Assembly (NCBI GenBank): GCA_900554485.1
Contig: USHO01000005.1
Coordinates: 1 to 26,559, forward strand
Reading direction: 5' to 3'
Length of the DNA: 26,559 nucleotides
From: an uncultured Eubacteriales bacterium
GTDB lineage: Bacteria; Bacillota; Clostridia; Christensenellales; Borkfalkiaceae
This document shows, piece after piece, positions 24,215 to 26,559 of the stretch (position 1 is the first letter of the stretch; every line of letters starts with the position of its first letter). The translations under genes were made by a program, and so were the position numbers. The notes beneath the pieces are model-generated. The model did not search any database, was not told where the DNA came from, and saw only the letters and a program-made list of their open reading frames with translations.

Positions 24215-24760
24215 TTATAGTTCCAATTCACCTGCCTTGTCCTGCTTGTATTTTTCGGAAAGAAGTGCAAGGAATTGCGAAATCTGGTGTATGGCCTTCT
24301 CGGTCTCGGGCGAGATCTCCTTTTTCTGCAATCGCAACATAAGAACACCGTAAAGAGCGTTGAAACAAGTTTCGAGTTCTCCTGCCTCAACATTTCCCGA
24401 ACGCGCCCTCAACTCTACGATATAAGGGAGTGTCTTGAAAAACATCGCCCCGTAAAACGGTTCCCGGGGAGACTTCAATAACTGCTGATGCAAATCGGAC
24501 AAATCGAGAATGACATTTTTATTGATTTGCAAATGCCCCTTCTCCATAACTCCTTCGAGGCGCATCATCTCGCACAAGTTCTCGTACCACTCGCGAATGG
24601 CATTCATCGTCTCGGGCGACTGTCCCCGATAACCGTCGATAATCTGCTTTTGGATAACGTCGATATTTCCTCCGCATGCCCGTATAATATCCTCGATCTG
24701 CCACATGTAAAGGAGATACTCGGCAATGTTTTCTTTTTTCTTCTGACGGGCAACTATCAT
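24215..24760 (-). CDS. DUF4924 family protein
   Basis: A 181-residue cytoplasmic, all-helical protein of the DUF4924 family, which to my knowledge is confined to Bacteroidota and has no established function. Recognisable parts are the start MIVARQKKKENIAEYLLYMWQ with IEDIIRAC, the stretch EWYENLCEMMRLEGV, DLSDLHQQLLKS and FYGAMFFKTLPYIVELRA. No metal-binding or catalytic motif is visible. It lies between the Mur-like gene (10 bases) and rfbD (23 bases), which indicates one operon. Assignment is from remembered family sequence, not a search. Confidence 0.85.
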   Translation of the reverse strand: MIVARQKKKENIAEYLLYMWQIEDIIRACGGNIDVIQKQIIDGYRGQSPETMNAIREWYENLCEMMRLEGVMEKGHLQINKNVILDLSDLHQQLLKSPREPFYGAMFFKTLPYIVELRARSGNVEAGELETCFNALYGVLMLRLQKKEISPETEKAIHQISQFLALLSEKYKQDKAGELEL

Positions 24761-24770
24761 AGGACTAACA

Positions 24771-25667
24771 TCATTTTTTCAAAAAATCGGCCGAGACAAT
24801 CATTTGATAAAAAGATTTGTCGGCCACCCCCAATTGCCGGCACACCAACCTTGCCGCATTGATGTCGCACAACAATTCTTCATCACAAGGATAAGACAAC
24901 TGCATCTCGGTCTTCGAACCGGTCAGGAAACAAATATCGCCCTCTTTCCTATAAGAGTGCGCTTTATACGGTATAGCCGTAATATCTTCCCGCACATTCT
25001 CGGCCCACTCCTGAAAAACGGTAACAGCCTGATTGTAAATAACAATACCGTTGCGATCAATAGAGTTTACGACTTTATGCCATATATCGAGATAAGACTC
25101 GAATGTGGGATAATCGGGTGTTTCTTTCCATAAAAGCGAGGAAAGAACGAGGATATTCGATTTATAATTGCGACTCTCGGTATGCAACAGCAAATCGCCG
25201 TCGAGCAGACATATACGTGTATTTTCGGACAAAGAGACCTTGCGAGAAAGTCCCTGCATGAAACTCTCTGTCAAATAATCGCATTTACGCTTCTGTGCTT
25301 GCAGTACATGCCATATAATAGAAAGTATACGATTGGGATAGCGGGGATTGCACTCTACAACAAGCGCCTTGTTCTCGGTGAGAGATGTAAACAAATCCGA
25401 CACCGGAATAACCGGCAGATGCAACACCTCGGCATATTCTATCTCGGGATTGACACCGAGAGCAGGAGAAACGACAAAATTCACTTTACGGCCGGCTGAT
25501 ACGGCCTGCTGCAAAGATCCGACAAACACGCCGCCATTCTCGAGCATCGTCTGCAAATCGGGAGCACAACCCGAACAAGAAACGGAAAGACCTTTTTCCT
25601 GCATGGCAAAAGCCACACGGGACAAGAGTTCTTCACCACAAGCAATAATATGAATATTATCTGTCAT
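24771..25667 (-). CDS. Mur-ligase-like protein lacking the ATP-binding loop
   Basis: A protein of 298 residues resembling the first two thirds of the Mpl/MurC peptidoglycan ligases. Matching parts in order are the start NIHIIACGEELLSRVAF, a VFVGSLQQAV segment, NFVVSPALGVNPEIEYAE followed by LHLPVIPVSDLF, then a helix (RILSIIWHVLQAQ) where the ligases have the helix after GTHGKTT. Further on, DYPTFESYLDIWHKVV and GIVIYNQ match the DxYPSFEAY and LIYN region. The GTHGKTT loop is replaced by ECNPRYPNR and the WDH triad is not kept, so ligase activity is unlikely. It may be a regulator or binding protein for muropeptides. ATG 25667 is preferred over ATG 25691 because homology starts right after it. 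Confidence 0.65.
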   Translation of the reverse strand: MTDNIHIIACGEELLSRVAFAMQEKGLSVSCSGCAPDLQTMLENGGVFVGSLQQAVSAGRKVNFVVSPALGVNPEIEYAEVLHLPVIPVSDLFTSLTENKALVVECNPRYPNRILSIIWHVLQAQKRKCDYLTESFMQGLSRKVSLSENTRICLLDGDLLLHTESRNYKSNILVLSSLLWKETPDYPTFESYLDIWHKVVNSIDRNGIVIYNQAVTVFQEWAENVREDITAIPYKAHSYRKEGDICFLTGSKTEMQLSYPCDEELLCDINAARLVCRQLGVADKSFYQMIVSADFLKK

Positions 25668-25743
25668 ATATTTTCCATAATACCGACACACAACAATGAG
25701 AGGATAAAACTCCGACCATTACCGCAAGCCGACAATTATCGGA

Positions 25744-25751
25744 CAAAGGTA
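25744..25751 (-). promoter_or_regulatory. Bacteroidota-type -7 element
   Basis: TACCTTTG on the minus strand matches TAnnTTTG. I could not find a TTTG at the usual 19-21 base spacing upstream. It would start the Mur-like, DUF4924, rfbD, prfC transcript about 50-70 bases before the first start codon. Confidence 0.55.
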
Positions 25752-25874
25752 GTATTTTAGTATTAAATTAGGAATATATCGCCGTCTTGTTTTTATCAAC
25801 AAATTTGTATTTATTTACACTTATCAACATTCTATTTCTATAATATACATCAACTATCTGCCCCATAATCTTCC

Positions 25875-26559
25875 TTAGAACGAAAAATGCAAAGCAATAC
25901 GCACACCGCCCTTCGCGACATCCTTGTGTTCGCGATAAGTCAACCGCCATACATACTCGATACGCAATATCTTGAAAATGTTGTCGAGACCGACACCCAA
26001 CTCCATATACGGCCGACGAGGATTCATCTCATGCACGACATTCTCACCGGGGAATCGCCACAAGTCGGGATTAAGATTCGTCAAATAAGGGTTGTTCTTA
26101 TCGGACAGATTTCCAAAAAATCCTTTGAAAGAAACCACTTCCCGTATACGCAACAACTTCACTCCCGGAATACGATTGAAAAGAATTCCGTTAGCAAAAT
26201 AAGTTATATCCCAAGAAGCATACGAGTCGAGCACAAACTCCATAGGACTCAACAAGCTGTATGATCCCTCTTGTATGGTATACGACAAGTTGGCATTGGG
26301 CAGAATAAGCATTGTAAACGGTGCCTGATTCCATACATGACTGAACTGGAACTCCGACTCGATATGCCCGAACGCCGAGAACCAAAAATCTTTCGAAAAA
26401 CGGAAATCGGTACGGTTTATCATATAGGAGCTGCCCAGAAAATCTTTTGGCGAAAACGTATGCGACAAAAAGAAAATAGGTGCATCTCTATTTATCGGAT
26501 AACGCATACCCTTTGTCTGATAAAACTTTTCATTGGGGGCATATCTTATATGCAATTCG
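25875..26559 (-). CDS. DUF5686-type outer-membrane protein, C-terminal part only
   Basis: The last 228 residues of a larger protein whose gene continues past the right edge; the frame is open to 26559, so the true start is outside. The segment begins ELHIRYAPNEKFYQTKGMRYPIN and DAPIFFLSHTF, the signature of the DUF5686/carboxypeptidase-regulatory-like family of Bacteroidota outer-membrane proteins. The rest alternates polar and hydrophobic residues in short strands (for example FAFGH-type turns, ELGVGLDNIFKILRIEYVWRLTY) and ends with GGVRIALHFSF, a C-terminal aromatic typical of beta-barrels. Function is unknown; these proteins are large, with an N-terminal Ig-like domain and a barrel. It is on the same strand as the Mur-like gene, 183 bases before it. 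Confidence 0.85.
   Translation of the reverse strand, partial: ELHIRYAPNEKFYQTKGMRYPINRDAPIFFLSHTFSPKDFLGSSYMINRTDFRFSKDFWFSAFGHIESEFQFSHVWNQAPFTMLILPNANLSYTIQEGSYSLLSPMEFVLDSYASWDITYFANGILFNRIPGVKLLRIREVVSFKGFFGNLSDKNNPYLTNLNPDLWRFPGENVVHEMNPRRPYMELGVGLDNIFKILRIEYVWRLTYREHKDVAKGGVRIALHFSF

Overview
The window joins DNA from two unrelated kinds of bacteria. Positions 1 to about 21,110 look like a Firmicutes/Clostridia-type genome: strong AAGGAGG ribosome binding sites, TTGACA-N17-TATAAT promoters, U-tailed intrinsic terminators, SipW-type signal peptides, an ECF sigma/RsgI-like pair and a cyclic-di-GMP riboswitch. An uncultured gut clostridium is my inference. From about 21,150 to the right edge the genes are of Bacteroidales type: prfC, rfbD, DUF4924, a Mur-like protein and a DUF5686 barrel, with TAnnTTTG promoter elements and no Shine-Dalgarno sequences. 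The change falls inside guaA, at its conserved VQFHPEV motif, so the contig is most likely a metagenomic assembly chimera.

Layout, left part. Positions 1-4670 hold a small membrane protein (+) and two exported SipW-type proteins (-) set among clusters of short palindromic repeats. A consensus promoter, a c-di-GMP-I (GEMM) riboswitch and a terminator on the minus strand precede the exported-protein genes. Divergent from them is a large membrane-bound protein with two GGDEF domains and one EAL domain, which should make or break down the same second messenger. From 7,800 to 10,100 (-) lie a YfbR-like nucleotidase, a BspA-type LRR lipoprotein and an acidic lipoprotein. An ABC exporter (10,184-11,992) follows, then an ECF sigma factor with an RsgI-like membrane anti-sigma (12,109-13,637). 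The sigma gene and the acidic lipoprotein gene share a near-identical bipartite promoter, which suggests a small envelope-stress regulon.

Positions 13,802-18,074 (-) are an amino-sugar catabolic cluster: an AraC regulator, a ROK kinase, nagB and nagA. It should turn N-acetylglucosamine 6-phosphate into fructose 6-phosphate. Positions 18,208-21,625 (-) carry an aldose-1-epimerase-like protein, a zinc-ribbon membrane protein and the hybrid guaA.

Right part (-). A four-gene run (Mur-like pseudoenzyme, DUF4924, rfbD, prfC) is followed by a Bacteroidota-type promoter for the guaA N-terminus. The 3' end of a DUF5686 outer-membrane protein gene runs off the right edge. I saw no tRNA, rRNA, CRISPR array, transposase or phage gene.
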